The translations under genes and the position numbers were made by a program. A DNA stretch of 64,000 nucleotides from Bradyrhizobium diazoefficiens (lineage in GTDB: Bacteria; Pseudomonadota; Alphaproteobacteria; Rhizobiales; Xanthobacteraceae), in contig NZ_JAFCJJ010000019.1 in assembly GCF_018131015.1 (NCBI RefSeq), positions 1-64,000 on the forward strand, written 5' to 3'. Shown here piece after piece: positions 26,905 to 35,941 of this stretch (positions are counted from its first letter, which is position 1; each line of letters begins with the position of its first letter). A model generated the notes under the pieces. The model ran no database searches and had not been told where the DNA came from. It saw only the letters and a list, made by a program, of their open reading frames with translations.

Positions 26905-27654
26905 TTACGGCGGCGTCACGATATGCAGCCGCGCCCATTCGGCGGGCGGCATCACGATCGGGCGTCCGCCTTCGCCGATGCGGTCGACGATGTCGACCAC
27001 CTCCGGCGCGACGCCCATGTCCTGCAGATATTTCCGGTACTGCTCGCCGAAATGGACGGTGAGGCTTTCGCGTTGCTCGGCCGCGACATTGGGAGCGAGG
27101 CGGTTGCGGATGGTGCGGCCGGTCAACACCACCTTCGCGCCTTGCGGCAGGTCGCGATGCACGCCGCCGGCGAGCATCAGGACGCAGGCGAAATCGCAGG
27201 CCGGGAAGGGCGGCGTCACCCTCGCGTCGAGCGGTCCGCCCGGCCGCTTCAGCGCAAAACACTCCTCCTCGGGTTTGCCGGCGCAGGCCTCGACCACGGT
27301 CACGCCCGCAATCGTGTCCAGACCGCGATCGCGCAGGATGCGGCCGATGCTGACGGCAACGTTGAGGTTGGAGGCGCCGCGGCTATGGATGACGAGCGGC
27401 AGCTTGTGTCCCGCCTGACGATCGAGGATCGCGATCAACCGCTTGTAGCTGTCCCACTGCACCGCGCCCTCGGCCGCGATCCAGTCCGAGCAGCCCGGTC
27501 CGCAAGCTCCGGTCGGGCCATGGGCGACATAAAAGATCATTGCATCCGGTGGCGATCCGTACAGGCCGATCGGCGGCCGTTGCTGCGCCTCTGTCGCGCC
27601 GGTGGCGAGGAGCGCCAGCACGGCGCTCACGATCATCGTACGGATGGATGACAT
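26905..27654 (-). CDS. Exported ClpP/crotonase-like (COG3904-type) protein, probable non-catalytic
   Basis: A 249-residue protein with an N-terminal signal sequence (RTMIVSAVLALLATGATEA) and a ClpP/SppA-like fold: HSRGASNLNVAVSIGRILRDRGL corresponds to the SPGG-N-type loop, and CDFACVLMLAGGVHR to the CxSAC-type strand before the nucleophile. In related exported proteins the motif has a serine (CASAC); here it is CDFAC, so the expected serine is replaced by Phe. The start at 27654 follows a CAGGGG site. Likely periplasmic with structural or binding role. The fold assignment is inferred from sequence pattern, not from a search. Confidence 0.55.
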   Translation of the reverse strand: MSSIRTMIVSAVLALLATGATEAQQRPPIGLYGSPPDAMIFYVAHGPTGACGPGCSDWIAAEGAVQWDSYKRLIAILDRQAGHKLPLVIHSRGASNLNVAVSIGRILRDRGLDTIAGVTVVEACAGKPEEECFALKRPGGPLDARVTPPFPACDFACVLMLAGGVHRDLPQGAKVVLTGRTIRNRLAPNVAAEQRESLTVHFGEQYRKYLQDMGVAPEVVDIVDRIGEGGRPIVMPPAEWARLHIVTPP

Positions 27655-27921
27655 GCCCCTGCCGTTCGCTTGCTGATGGGGCGCGGCTTGCGCGCCACCG
27701 GCTAACCTTAACAAGCGGCGGTCGTGGACGCCATGCATCCGTATCGGGCACAGCATGCCGTGCAGGACGGCGGCGAATTGTGACTGGATCACAGGCGCGG
27801 ACTCACGTCGCGATTCATATGAAGGGCGGCGCGCCGCGATTTCCATCTCCTGTCGCGCATTTCACTTGACCGCGACCGCGGCCGACTCGAAGATTATTCG
27901 ACAGGAGTGTTGGGGATCGCC

Positions 27922-28845
27922 ATGCTTGTGCAGGCTAGCCAAGGCCAATCCGGCTCGGCGCATGTCGTTGTGCTCGGCAACGAGAAAGGCGGCTCCGGCA
28001 AGTCGACCACCGCCCTGCACATCGCGGTTGCGTTGCTGAAGGCCGGCCAGCGCGTCGCCACCATCGACCTCGATTGTCGCCAGCAGAGCTTTACCCACTA
28101 TATCGACAATCGCGCCGCCTGGACGCGCCGCACCGGGCTCGATCTCGAACTGCCGGTGCATCGCTGCATCAAGCTCGGCGAGACCATGCAGATCGCCGAG
28201 AACGAGAACTCCGAGTTCCAGCAGTTCATGGAGGCGGTCTCCGCCGTCGAGAGCAGTTTCGATTTCATCGTCATCGATACGCCCGGCACCGACAGCTACC
28301 TGATGCGGCTTGCGCATTCGATGGCCGACACGCTGGTGACGCCGATCAACGACAGCTTCCTCGATTTCGACGTGCTCGGCACCGTTGATCCCGCCACCTA
28401 CGCGGTGACGGGCGAGAGCCACTATGCCGAGATGGTGCGCGATGTCCGGCGCAAGCGCCGCCAGCTCGACGGCTCGACCACCGACTGGATCGTGGTTCGC
28501 AACCGCCTGTCCATGCTCGGCTCGCGCAACAAGCAGCTCGTCGCCGACGGGCTCAAGGATCTGTCGCTGCGGCTCGGCTTTCGTTACGTCGACGGCTTCG
28601 CCGAGCGCGTGGTCTATCGCGAGTTTTTCCCGCGTGGTCTCACGGCGCTGGACGAGATCGATGAAGCCACGCTCGGCATGCGGCCCAATCTCGGCCATCT
28701 CACTGCGCGGGAGGAGGTCACGAGCCTGCTGCGCCAGCTCAAGCTGCCGCTCGACGAGCGCGGCCGGCGCCGCGCCGCCAACCGCGCCGAATGGTTCAGC
28801 CAGATCGACAAGCCGCTCGAGGTCCACGACATCCTCGGCGCCTGA
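27922..28845 (+). CDS. mipZ: MipZ-like ParA-family ATPase (division-site regulator)
   Basis: A 307-residue protein. Deviant Walker A KGGSGKSTT with K28, the ParA signature; Walker B FIVIDTPGTD near 120; a long C-terminal region typical of MipZ rather than plasmid ParA. In Caulobacter MipZ forms a bipolar gradient on ParB and inhibits FtsZ polymerisation, so the midcell is left free for division. The start at 27922 follows a GGGGATCGCC site. No parB or fts gene is near, as in other alphaproteobacteria where mipZ stands alone. Confidence 0.9.
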   Translation: MLVQASQGQSGSAHVVVLGNEKGGSGKSTTALHIAVALLKAGQRVATIDLDCRQQSFTHYIDNRAAWTRRTGLDLELPVHRCIKLGETMQIAENENSEFQQFMEAVSAVESSFDFIVIDTPGTDSYLMRLAHSMADTLVTPINDSFLDFDVLGTVDPATYAVTGESHYAEMVRDVRRKRRQLDGSTTDWIVVRNRLSMLGSRNKQLVADGLKDLSLRLGFRYVDGFAERVVYREFFPRGLTALDEIDEATLGMRPNLGHLTAREEVTSLLRQLKLPLDERGRRRAANRAEWFSQIDKPLEVHDILGA

Positions 28846-29190
28846 GCGGCGTGCGGTACGCCGCTACTTCCAGTCGATCATTCCTTCCGGTTCCCGCGGA
28901 ACTCGATGCCAATTCCGCCGTTTCACCCCACGTTGACCGCGTCCTTGAACCCGATCGCGACGAGTTGCGTCCGATGGTGACCTGTAACCTGATGTGGCGG
29001 TATCAGAATGACATGCCCAGCAAATGTGTGCGTCGCACAATGAAAGGGCTGCCAATTCACAACATTTGGCCTTTCGGTCACGCAGCTGTGACATATATTA
29101 GGGAATAGGCGACAAGGGCCCCGAGAGGCCTGTACCAACTCGATTTCAACTGGGATTTCAGGCCAGAACGGCCTGAGGCTGAGGACGAAA
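28846..29190. other. Non-coding gap before the alpha/beta hydrolase gene
   Basis: About 345 bases without a convincing gene. It starts with an 8-bp hairpin at the end of mipZ (AGCGGCGT 28845-28852 with ACGCCGCT 28858-28865) with no T run. Nearer the hydrolase there is a dyad GTCAC-N6-GTGAC (29077-29092) next to TATATT (29094-29099), which could be a -10 element, but no good -35 is visible. Confidence 0.5.
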
Positions 29191-30051
29191 ATGAAGCGTG
29201 GAATTGCCGTTCTGGTTTCGGTCAGTGCCCTCTGCGGCATCGCCTATTTCACGGCGGCCAAGTGGGCCATCAAGCATGAGACCGTGACCTTCTATGACGC
29301 CTCGCGCGACAACCGTCCCGTGCCTGTTTCCGTCGCCATCCGTCGCGACAAGCAGATGCAAGCGGATGCCGGCATGATCACGCTGCCGGTCGCGGTGATC
29401 AACCACGGCAACACCGTCAAGAACACCGAATACGGATTTCTCGCCAACGCCTTTGCCTTCCGCGGCTATCTCGTGCTCAGCCCGCAGCACGATTTGCCGA
29501 CCGACCCGCCGATGGTGACCAAGCCGGGCGAGCTTTATGTCGGACGCCTGCCGCAGATCCTGCGCGGGGTGGCGAACATCCACCTGGCTCTGCAGGAGAT
29601 GAAGAAGATTCAGCCCAACGCCGATTACACCAAGGTGAGCATGGTCGGCCACTCCATGGGCGGCGACATCACGATGTATTTCGCCAAGCAGTATCCGGAT
29701 GAGGTCAAGAAGGTCGTCACGCTGGACAATCTCCGCGTGCCCTTCGTTACGGCTGGAAAATTCAAGATTCTGTCGTTCCGCTCCAAGGATCCGCAGTTCA
29801 AGACCGATCCGGGCGTGCTCCCGACCGACGAGGAATGCGAGAAGGCCGGCATCCAGGTCGTCAAGACCGACTTCCAGCACAACGATATGCGCGACACCGG
29901 CCCGGACGACGCGAAGAATTCGATCCAGGGCATGCTCGACAAGTTCCTGAGCGACAACGACAGCGCAATTCGGCCCGTCGACACCACCTCGTCGCCGCCG
30001 AAAGTGCTTGAGCCCGGGCCCGTCGCCCTGATGGCGCCCGCCAAGAGCTGA
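29191..30051 (+). CDS. Membrane-anchored alpha/beta hydrolase
   Basis: A 286-residue serine hydrolase. The N-terminal 28 residues (AVLVSVSALCGIAYFTAAKW) form a signal or anchor helix, and the mature part is an alpha/beta hydrolase with the nucleophile S155 in MVGHSMGGDI. The acid and the His (likely in DFQHNDM near 230) lie later. Family-type lipases or esterases act in the periplasm or at the inner membrane; the substrate is unknown. The ATG follows GAGGACGAAA. No partner gene is linked. Confidence 0.8.
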   Translation: MKRGIAVLVSVSALCGIAYFTAAKWAIKHETVTFYDASRDNRPVPVSVAIRRDKQMQADAGMITLPVAVINHGNTVKNTEYGFLANAFAFRGYLVLSPQHDLPTDPPMVTKPGELYVGRLPQILRGVANIHLALQEMKKIQPNADYTKVSMVGHSMGGDITMYFAKQYPDEVKKVVTLDNLRVPFVTAGKFKILSFRSKDPQFKTDPGVLPTDEECEKAGIQVVKTDFQHNDMRDTGPDDAKNSIQGMLDKFLSDNDSAIRPVDTTSSPPKVLEPGPVALMAPAKS

Positions 30052-30097
30052 CGCCCTCCGTCATCGCCCAAGTCCTGAAAGCCAAGCCAAATCGTTC

Positions 30098-30131
30098 AAA
30101 GCCTCCGCCAGCGTCCGCCCGCGGAGGCTTT
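30098..30131 (+). terminator. Hairpin after the alpha/beta hydrolase gene
   Basis: A perfect 11-bp stem AAAGCCTCCGC/GCGGAGGCTTT (30098-30108 with 30121-30131) and a 12-base loop, 46 bases after the stop codon. Only a short T run follows the stem, so termination may be modest. Confidence 0.5.
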
Positions 30132-30193
30132 GCACATTGACCGGGCAGGGCGTGCTATCCACATTAGCGGCACCTGAGGATGCGCGAGCAGGG

Positions 30194-30940
30194 ATGTCCG
30201 GCGAACCGACCAAACCACGCGGCGGCGATGCCGTTTCAACGAAGGCGGGCGACCTGCCGCAGGCCAAAACCTCGGCCGCGGAGGACATCGCCGCCTTTGT
30301 TGCCAAGGCGCGCGCGATGTCGCCGCATGCGCCCGGCGCGAAGGGCCGGCTGATCTTCGCTCTGGATGCGACTCTGAGCCGGCAGCCGACCTGGGACATG
30401 GCCTGCGCGCTGCAGGCCGACATGTTCCGCGAGGCCGCAGCGCTCGGCAGCCTCGACATCAGGCTCGTCTATTATCGCGGCTACAACGAATGCCGCGCCA
30501 CGGGATGGATCTCCGACAGCGGCAAATTGGCGACGCTGATGAGCAAGATCGATTGTCGCGGCGGCGATACCCAGATCGGCAAGGTGCTGACCGAGGCCCG
30601 GCGCGAGGCCGTAGCCTCCGGCGTGCGTGCCGTGGTCTTCATCGGCGATGCCATGGAGGAGAGGGTCGACGAGCTCTGTGCCAAGGCCGGCGAGCTGGGC
30701 ATGCTGAAGGTCCCTGTCTTCCTGTTCCAGGAAGGCCATGACGCCGTGGCCGAGCAGGCGTTTCGCGAAATCGCGCGCCTGACCGGCGGCGCCTGGTGCC
30801 GGTTCGATCCCGGAGCGGCAGCACAACTGCGCGAGTTGTTGCGAGCGGCTGCGGCCTATGCCGCCGGCGGCCGGGAAGCGCTGCTGCGACTGGCCGGGAC
30901 GACGCGCGGCGCGGCGCAGCTGATCGGCCAGATGAAGTAG
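30194..30940 (+). CDS. VWA-like MIDAS protein
   Basis: A 248-residue protein of the von Willebrand A type. The central sheet starts at about 50 with LIFALDATLSRQPTWDM, where DxTxS matches the metal-ion-dependent adhesion site, and the second and third strands carry AVVFIGDAMEE and PVFLFQEG. It is soluble, with no signal. The start is uncertain: the ATG at 30194 has a weak site, while an upstream TTG at 30137 is an alternative. Proteins of this type often act with MoxR AAA ATPases, but none is adjacent. Confidence 0.65.
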   Translation: MSGEPTKPRGGDAVSTKAGDLPQAKTSAAEDIAAFVAKARAMSPHAPGAKGRLIFALDATLSRQPTWDMACALQADMFREAAALGSLDIRLVYYRGYNECRATGWISDSGKLATLMSKIDCRGGDTQIGKVLTEARREAVASGVRAVVFIGDAMEERVDELCAKAGELGMLKVPVFLFQEGHDAVAEQAFREIARLTGGAWCRFDPGAAAQLRELLRAAAAYAAGGREALLRLAGTTRGAAQLIGQMK

Positions 30941-31011
30941 CCGACCAGGGAAGCACGGATGAAGCAAAGCGGCGCCATGCATTTTGACGACAGGGCGGCT
31001 ATATTCAGCCC

Positions 31012-31737
31012 ATGACACTGATCGCCGGCGCTGTCGCCGTTATCACGCTCTATCTGTTGCTCCAGATGTTCCGCGCCGCCAATCCGGCGGTGCTGGCGCG
31101 CGCCATCAAGCTTGGCGGAGGCGTGGTGGCGCTTGCGGTGGCGGCCTTTACCGGCCTCAGGGGCGAGCTGGTGGTGGCGATCCCGCTCGGGATTTTCGGT
31201 GCCGGGCTGCTCGGATGGACGCCGCTTGCCAACGCCGGCTTCGGCAATGTCGGCGGCCTGTTCGGCGGCGGCGCCGCGCGCCCCTCCGGTCAGACCTCGC
31301 GCGTGCGCTCGCAGTTTCTCGATATGCAGCTCGATCACGATTCCGGCCAGCTTCGAGGCCAGATCGTCGCGGGACCCCATGCCGGGCGCGGTCTGGACGA
31401 ATTCGATCTTGCCGCGCTGCTGGCGATGGTGCCGGCCTTCGACGCCGAGAGCGTGGCGCTACTTGAAAGCTATCTGGACCGCCGGTTTCCCGCCTGGCGT
31501 CAAGACGCGCAGGGCGATGCGGCAGGGCGGCAGCGCCGCGCGCCGACGGGCGGCAAAATGACGGCGGAGGAGGCCTATCAGATCCTTGGCCTGCAGCCGG
31601 GGGCGGGGCGTGACGATATCAGCCGGGCCCACAAGTCCCTGATGAAGAAACTGCATCCCGACCAGGGGGGCTCGACGTACCTCGCTGCCCGGGTAAACGA
31701 GGCCAAGGATACTCTGCTTCGCACGCATCACGGCTAA
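31012..31737 (+). CDS. DnaJ-domain membrane protein (TIM14-like)
   Basis: A 241-residue protein. Two N-terminal hydrophobic helices (about 3-20 and 35-60), a Gly-rich stretch near 75-88, then a soluble linker, and a C-terminal J domain (about 180-241) with HPD in KKLHPDQGG. The pattern matches the membrane-anchored DnaJ family related to mitochondrial TIM14. It probably recruits DnaK to the membrane. The ATG begins at 31012. It is about 70 bases after the VWA-like gene and may be in the same operon. Confidence 0.8.
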   Translation: MTLIAGAVAVITLYLLLQMFRAANPAVLARAIKLGGGVVALAVAAFTGLRGELVVAIPLGIFGAGLLGWTPLANAGFGNVGGLFGGGAARPSGQTSRVRSQFLDMQLDHDSGQLRGQIVAGPHAGRGLDEFDLAALLAMVPAFDAESVALLESYLDRRFPAWRQDAQGDAAGRQRRAPTGGKMTAEEAYQILGLQPGAGRDDISRAHKSLMKKLHPDQGGSTYLAARVNEAKDTLLRTHHG

Positions 31738-31920
31738 CTCCGGCACTACGCTACAAACGCTGATCCCGCGTCAGCTTCCCGCGTGCTCTGTTTGCCGTCG
31801 CCCCGATGCCCGCCGTTGTCGGCGTGGTCGATCCCTTGAGTAAAGTTTTAACCGTAAATTCTTGACGAGAGGTTGTCGCGCGGCGTGGCCGTCGCAATCA
31901 CCGTGTCTTCCGAAACCAAA

Positions 31921-31945
31921 ATGCCCGCGCCAAAGGCGCGGGCAT
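31921..31945 (-). terminator. Rho-independent terminator of the D,D-carboxypeptidase gene
   Basis: An 11-bp perfect stem (31921-31931 with 31935-31945) with a three-base loop. On the minus strand it lies 27 bases after the stop codon and is followed by a T-rich stretch (TTTGGTTTCGG), so it should terminate transcription of the minus-strand gene. Confidence 0.8.
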
Positions 31946-31972
31946 CGGTATCGGGGCCTTCGATGGGGAAGA

Positions 31973-33790
31973 TCAGTTGCGGACGGTGATGCAGGAGATG
32001 TCGGCGCGCTTCAGGGCGCGGCAGACGGCTTCGGCCTGGTCCTTTTCGAGTCCGGCAAAGCGGGCGCGGTAGAGCTTGCGATTGTCCCTGGCGACGACAG
32101 GCTCGGTGAACGGATCGGCCTTGCTGAGCAGGCCGCGGGCCGAGCTGCGCGCAGCCTCGATCCGCTGCTGGGCTTCGCTCTCGCTCTCGAGAGCGCCGAC
32201 CTGGACGATCCAGCCGCTGTGGGTCACGACCGGCTTGGTGGAGGCGCTCATCTGGATCGGCTGCGGCGCCGGATCGGCGGAAGCAAGTTTCGCGGCCGCC
32301 GGAGCGGGCGCAGCTGCGGATGCGGCCGGCAGGACGCCGAGAATGCCGTTGCCGGTGCCGAAGCCCGGCGGCTGCGGCGGCAGCTCGGCGCGGGCGACCT
32401 CGGCCCTCAGGGGTTCCGGCTTGTTGATGATTTCGGCCTTGGCGACGACGGCGCCGGAGGTTTCGGCGATGTCGGAGTGGGATGCGATCGTGCTGGTGAC
32501 CTGCGGCGCCACCTGCGTCGGGGCGGCGGAGGCGACCTTCACGGTTCCGGCCTTGACCTGAACCGTCTTGACCCGGACCGGCTTCATCGGCTCCGACGAG
32601 CCGGGGATGATCGACAACGGCTGGCTCGAGATCACGCCATTGGTGAGCGGCGCCGGTTCGATCTTGGATTCAGTCGGCCGGACTTCCGGCTTGGTCGGAG
32701 CCGGCGGCACCGCGGCCGTCGCAGCCGCAAGCGTCTGCAGGCGCGCGGCAAGACGCGACGGAGCCGATTCCGGAGCGGGAGCGGCGGCAGCCTGGACCTG
32801 CGGCGCGGTGCGGACCGGGGTATCCGACGCATCGGCGACCTCCGCCGCGGCATCAGAGCCGTTGCGCTCGGTGATCGCGGCGACGGTGTGGGTGGTCGCG
32901 CCCTTGTCGAGGTTCTCCGCGAGCAGGTTGCGCATGATGGCATCGCGCGAGCCGCCGCTGCGGCCGCCGAGCACCACGCCGATGAGGTGGCGGTTGCCGC
33001 GGCGCATCGAGGTCACGAGATTGAATCCGGAGGCGCGGGTGTAGCCGGTCTTGATGCCGTCCACGCCCTCGACGCTGCCGAGCAGGTGATTGTGGTTGCG
33101 GATCGACTGTCCGCGCCAGTTGAACGTCGAGGTCGCGAAATAACGATAGTAGCGCGGAAAGCGCTCCTGGATCGCGCGGCCGAGCGTGGCCTGGTCGCGT
33201 GCGGTCGTGACCTGCTCTTCGTTGGGAAGGCCGTTGGCATTGCGGTAGACCGTCCGCAACATGCCGAGCGCGCGCGCCTTGCGCGTCATCATCGCGGCGA
33301 AGTCGTCCTCGTCGCCGGCGATCGCTTCCGCGATCACCACGGCGGCGTCGTTGGCCGAGCGGGTGACGAGACCCTTGATCGCGTCATCGACGCGAATGGT
33401 CTGGCCGGCCCGCAGGTTCAGCTTGGTCGGATCCTGATCGGCGGCGTGCTTCGACACCGGCATCTCGGTGTCGAGTTTCATCTTGCCGGACTCCAGACGC
33501 TCGAACAGCAGATAGAGCGTCATGATCTTGGTCAGCGAGGCGGGGTGGCGGATCCCGTCGGGGCTCGTCGCCTGGAGCACGGAGCCGGAATTGCCGTCGA
33601 CGATGATCGACGCGAATTTCGGGCTGGAGCTCTCGGACACGTCGCGCTGCACGCGGTGGTGCGCGTAATGGCGCCGATGGCGCCGTGCCTCGGCAGCATC
33701 GGTCGTGAAGATGACTGCGGTGGTGACCGTAAGAAGCCCGAAAACGCCAACCCGCGCCAAGCGCGAGGAAGACAAGTTTTTACGAAGCAT
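31973..33790 (-). CDS. dacC: D-alanyl-D-alanine carboxypeptidase (PBP5-type) with C-terminal SPOR domain
   Basis: A 605-residue periplasmic enzyme that trims the terminal D-Ala of peptidoglycan stem peptides. A signal peptide (VGVFGLLTVTTAVIFTTDAAEA), the catalytic S85-x-x-K88 in HPASLTKIM, S145-x-N147 in RSANDAA, and K247-T-G in GIKTGYTR are visible. A long Ala/Pro-rich linker follows (about 320-520), then a C-terminal SPOR domain (WIVQVGALESES to DISCITVRN), which binds denuded glycan at the division septum. The linker and SPOR are larger than in E. coli PBP5 and direct the enzyme to the septum. The gene symbol is a functional analogy. Confidence 0.88.
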   Translation of the reverse strand: MLRKNLSSSRLARVGVFGLLTVTTAVIFTTDAAEARRHRRHYAHHRVQRDVSESSSPKFASIIVDGNSGSVLQATSPDGIRHPASLTKIMTLYLLFERLESGKMKLDTEMPVSKHAADQDPTKLNLRAGQTIRVDDAIKGLVTRSANDAAVVIAEAIAGDEDDFAAMMTRKARALGMLRTVYRNANGLPNEEQVTTARDQATLGRAIQERFPRYYRYFATSTFNWRGQSIRNHNHLLGSVEGVDGIKTGYTRASGFNLVTSMRRGNRHLIGVVLGGRSGGSRDAIMRNLLAENLDKGATTHTVAAITERNGSDAAAEVADASDTPVRTAPQVQAAAAPAPESAPSRLAARLQTLAAATAAVPPAPTKPEVRPTESKIEPAPLTNGVISSQPLSIIPGSSEPMKPVRVKTVQVKAGTVKVASAAPTQVAPQVTSTIASHSDIAETSGAVVAKAEIINKPEPLRAEVARAELPPQPPGFGTGNGILGVLPAASAAAPAPAAAKLASADPAPQPIQMSASTKPVVTHSGWIVQVGALESESEAQQRIEAARSSARGLLSKADPFTEPVVARDNRKLYRARFAGLEKDQAEAVCRALKRADISCITVRN

Positions 33791-34075
33791 GAAACCCCGT
33801 CCCCGTTTCTGACTTGATCACCGGCTCGTGAGGCGAAATTGTGCCCGCCGAACCCGGGATCATTACCTGCTCAGGCTGTCGCTCCGCTGGTGTTCGTTCG
33901 CGGGCGAGGTGGGCCTGAGCCGCTGTTCTGGCTAAGGTTCTGTTCTCAAACGGCTTTTGGCCGCTTGCGGAAGGTGAATACGTCCAAGGAATCAGGGTAG
34001 GGGGCTACGGTTTCCAAAAGCTTAAGGAAACCTTGCGGGAAACCCCGGGAATCTCCGCGAGTTGCGGCGACATTG

Positions 34076-34121
34076 TGCATCGCAACAATATTCTTGACTT
34101 TTTTGTGCGCTGCACTATTTT
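34076..34121 (+). promoter_or_regulatory. Phasin promoter with two TGC-N3-GCA (PhaR-type) operators
   Basis: Two dyads TGC-ATC-GCA (34076-34084) and TGC-GCT-GCA (34106-34114) lie 30 bases apart. A -35-like TTGACT (34094-34099) and a -10-like TATTTT (34116-34121), 16 bases apart, surround the second. PhaR-type repressors of polyhydroxybutyrate metabolism bind TGC-rich dyads of this shape and regulate phasins. The second site would block RNA polymerase directly. Confidence 0.6.
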
Positions 34122-34179
34122 GGCCGCAGTCAGGGAGGCGGGGCTTCCCGACAAAAGCCCAGGGAAAAGGATTTCCGAG

Positions 34180-34518
34180 ATGTTCAAGGTTGAAGACTTT
34201 CAGAACTACGGGAAAGAGCAGTTCGAGCAGTGCGTTGCCTCCGCGACCTCGGTGCAGCACGGCCTCCAGGCGATCGCCAGCGCTTATGGCGACTACACCA
34301 AGAAGTCGTTTGAAGACACTAAGTCCTTCGTCGAGAAGCTTTCCGGCGTGAAGTCGCTCGACAAGGCGCTGGAAGCGCAGACCGATTTCGCCCGCTCTTC
34401 CTACGAAACCTTCGTTGCGGAAACGCAGAAGATCGCCGGCCTCTACACCGATCTCGCCAAGCAGGCGTTCAAGCCGGTCGAGACCGTCGTGGCGAAGTTC
34501 ACCCCGGCCGCCAACTAA
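34180..34518 (+). CDS. phaP: Phasin
   Basis: A 112-residue amphipathic helical protein of the Phasin_2 type (MFKVEDFQNYGKEQFEQ, VASATSVQHGLQAIASAYGDYTKKSFED, then FARSSYETFVAETQKIAGLYTDLA). It coats polyhydroxybutyrate granules and controls their number and size. No signal peptide. Its promoter carries two PhaR-type dyads, so it should be induced when PHB accumulates and titrates the repressor. A terminator follows the gene. The ATG at 34180 is preferred over the upstream frame, which would begin at 34033 and encodes the regulatory region. Confidence 0.88.
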   Translation: MFKVEDFQNYGKEQFEQCVASATSVQHGLQAIASAYGDYTKKSFEDTKSFVEKLSGVKSLDKALEAQTDFARSSYETFVAETQKIAGLYTDLAKQAFKPVETVVAKFTPAAN

Positions 34519-34540
34519 GCTTTTTCAATTCCTGGAATCA

Positions 34541-34571
34541 AAAAGCCCGGCTGCTCCAGCCGGGCTTTTTT
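34541..34571. terminator. Bidirectional terminator after the phasin gene
   Basis: A 13-bp perfect stem (34541-34553 with 34557-34569) and a 3-base loop. It has a T run on the plus strand and a T5 on the minus strand, so it can end the phasin and the convergent TadG-like transcripts. Confidence 0.88.
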
Positions 34572-34594
34572 CGTTTCGCAAAGCGATGGACCGG

Positions 34595-35941
34595 TCAGCG
34601 CGCCACGCGCAGCTTCGACAGCGAGGTGCCGATGTTCTGGAACACCGAGACGGTCTGGTCCGCCGACGTCACCAGGAAGAACTTGTCGCTGCTGCTGGCG
34701 CAATATTGCAGCACGCTGGACGTCGCATCGCCACCGGTGTTCACCTGCACCGTATAGATCGTGATGTTCGCGGCCTTGGCGTTGTCGCACAGTTTCTTCT
34801 GCCGGTCGTCGATCTGCGAGGCATTGTTGTACCAGCGGTTCTGCGTGTTCAGACCGTCGGAGAGCAGCACGATCGCGTCCTTGTAGACGTAGTTGGGATC
34901 CTTCGCCGGCGCGTTCATGGGATCGCCACTCGACAGCGTCATCCAGCCCCAGGCAAGGCCGATGCCCTGGTTGGTGTTGCCGGTCGGCTTCATGTTGTCG
35001 ATCACGGTCTTGAGCGAGGACCAGTCATAGCTCAGCGGCACGATCGGTTGCAGATAGGCCGAGCTGGCCGTGTTGCAGTAGGAGTACTGATCGGCGGGGA
35101 AGAGTGTTCCCGCATTGCCGCTCACGGGCGTCGTGTTCTTGGTGTCCCAGTCCTGGTCGCGGTCGACCACGCAACCGGTCCAGGTGTTGTGATTGGGAAT
35201 CGTCCGCACCCAATTGCTGCAATTGCCGTTGTTCCAGGACGAGCAGCTCCAACTGTCGTTGGCGTTGTCCCAGTCGCTGAAGTCGATCCAGAACTTGTTG
35301 TAGTTGCTGGCGCCGACATTGACGTCCTTGGCGAACGGGACGATCGAGATGTAGACGTCGCCGTTGGTCTTGGCGAGCGCGCTGAGCTGGTCGACCAGGT
35401 TCTTGGCCGCGGTCTGCATCGCGGGCATCTTGCCGTCGTCCTTCATCGAGCCCGTGTTGTCGAGCACCATGGCGACGCGCATGCGGGTCATGCCCCAGGC
35501 GCTGGTCGAGGTCGTGTTGATGCCGAGCGTCGGGAAGCCGGCGATCCTGAGGAAGCTGGTCGTGTAGTTGCCGGTGCCGGTGACCTGGATGGTCGAGCCC
35601 ATGGAGGTGCTGGCGGTATAGGTCGCGCCGACCGTGACGGTGGGCAGGGCGGCCGTATCGGTGAATAGCGCGTTGAAATAGGTTTGTGCCTTCGAGCTGA
35701 TCTGCGCCGTCGTGATCGTTCCCGCCGAAAGATCCTTGGAGAGCATCAGCACGGTGGAGTCGAGTGCGGCTTGCAGCGACGTGCGGGCCGCGACCGCGCG
35801 GCTATAGTCCACGGCGGCCCCGATGAAGCTCAGGATGGGAACGAGCGCGATGGCGAAGATGACCGCGATGTTGCCTTGCTCGGCCCCGGCAAAGCGGGCG
35901 AGCTGTCGACCCAGGCGGCTGACGGCGGGCAGGCGAGACAT
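34595..35941 (-). CDS. TadG-like pilus-assembly protein with VWA domain
   Basis: A 448-residue protein. The N-terminal region (AGAEQGNIAVIFAIALVPILSFIGAAVDYSRAV) is a TadE/TadG-type hydrophobic helix; a VWA domain (about 150-440) begins MRVAMVLDNTGSMKDD with a DxTxS-type MIDAS and is interrupted by a long Asn/Ser/Trp-rich insert around 225-290. Such proteins are minor pilins or surface factors in Flp/Tad systems. No other tad gene is near, so it may be an orphan copy. The GGGGAT site precedes the ATG. Confidence 0.8.
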   Translation of the reverse strand: MSRLPAVSRLGRQLARFAGAEQGNIAVIFAIALVPILSFIGAAVDYSRAVAARTSLQAALDSTVLMLSKDLSAGTITTAQISSKAQTYFNALFTDTAALPTVTVGATYTASTSMGSTIQVTGTGNYTTSFLRIAGFPTLGINTTSTSAWGMTRMRVAMVLDNTGSMKDDGKMPAMQTAAKNLVDQLSALAKTNGDVYISIVPFAKDVNVGASNYNKFWIDFSDWDNANDSWSCSSWNNGNCSNWVRTIPNHNTWTGCVVDRDQDWDTKNTTPVSGNAGTLFPADQYSYCNTASSAYLQPIVPLSYDWSSLKTVIDNMKPTGNTNQGIGLAWGWMTLSSGDPMNAPAKDPNYVYKDAIVLLSDGLNTQNRWYNNASQIDDRQKKLCDNAKAANITIYTVQVNTGGDATSSVLQYCASSSDKFFLVTSADQTVSVFQNIGTSLSKLRVAR

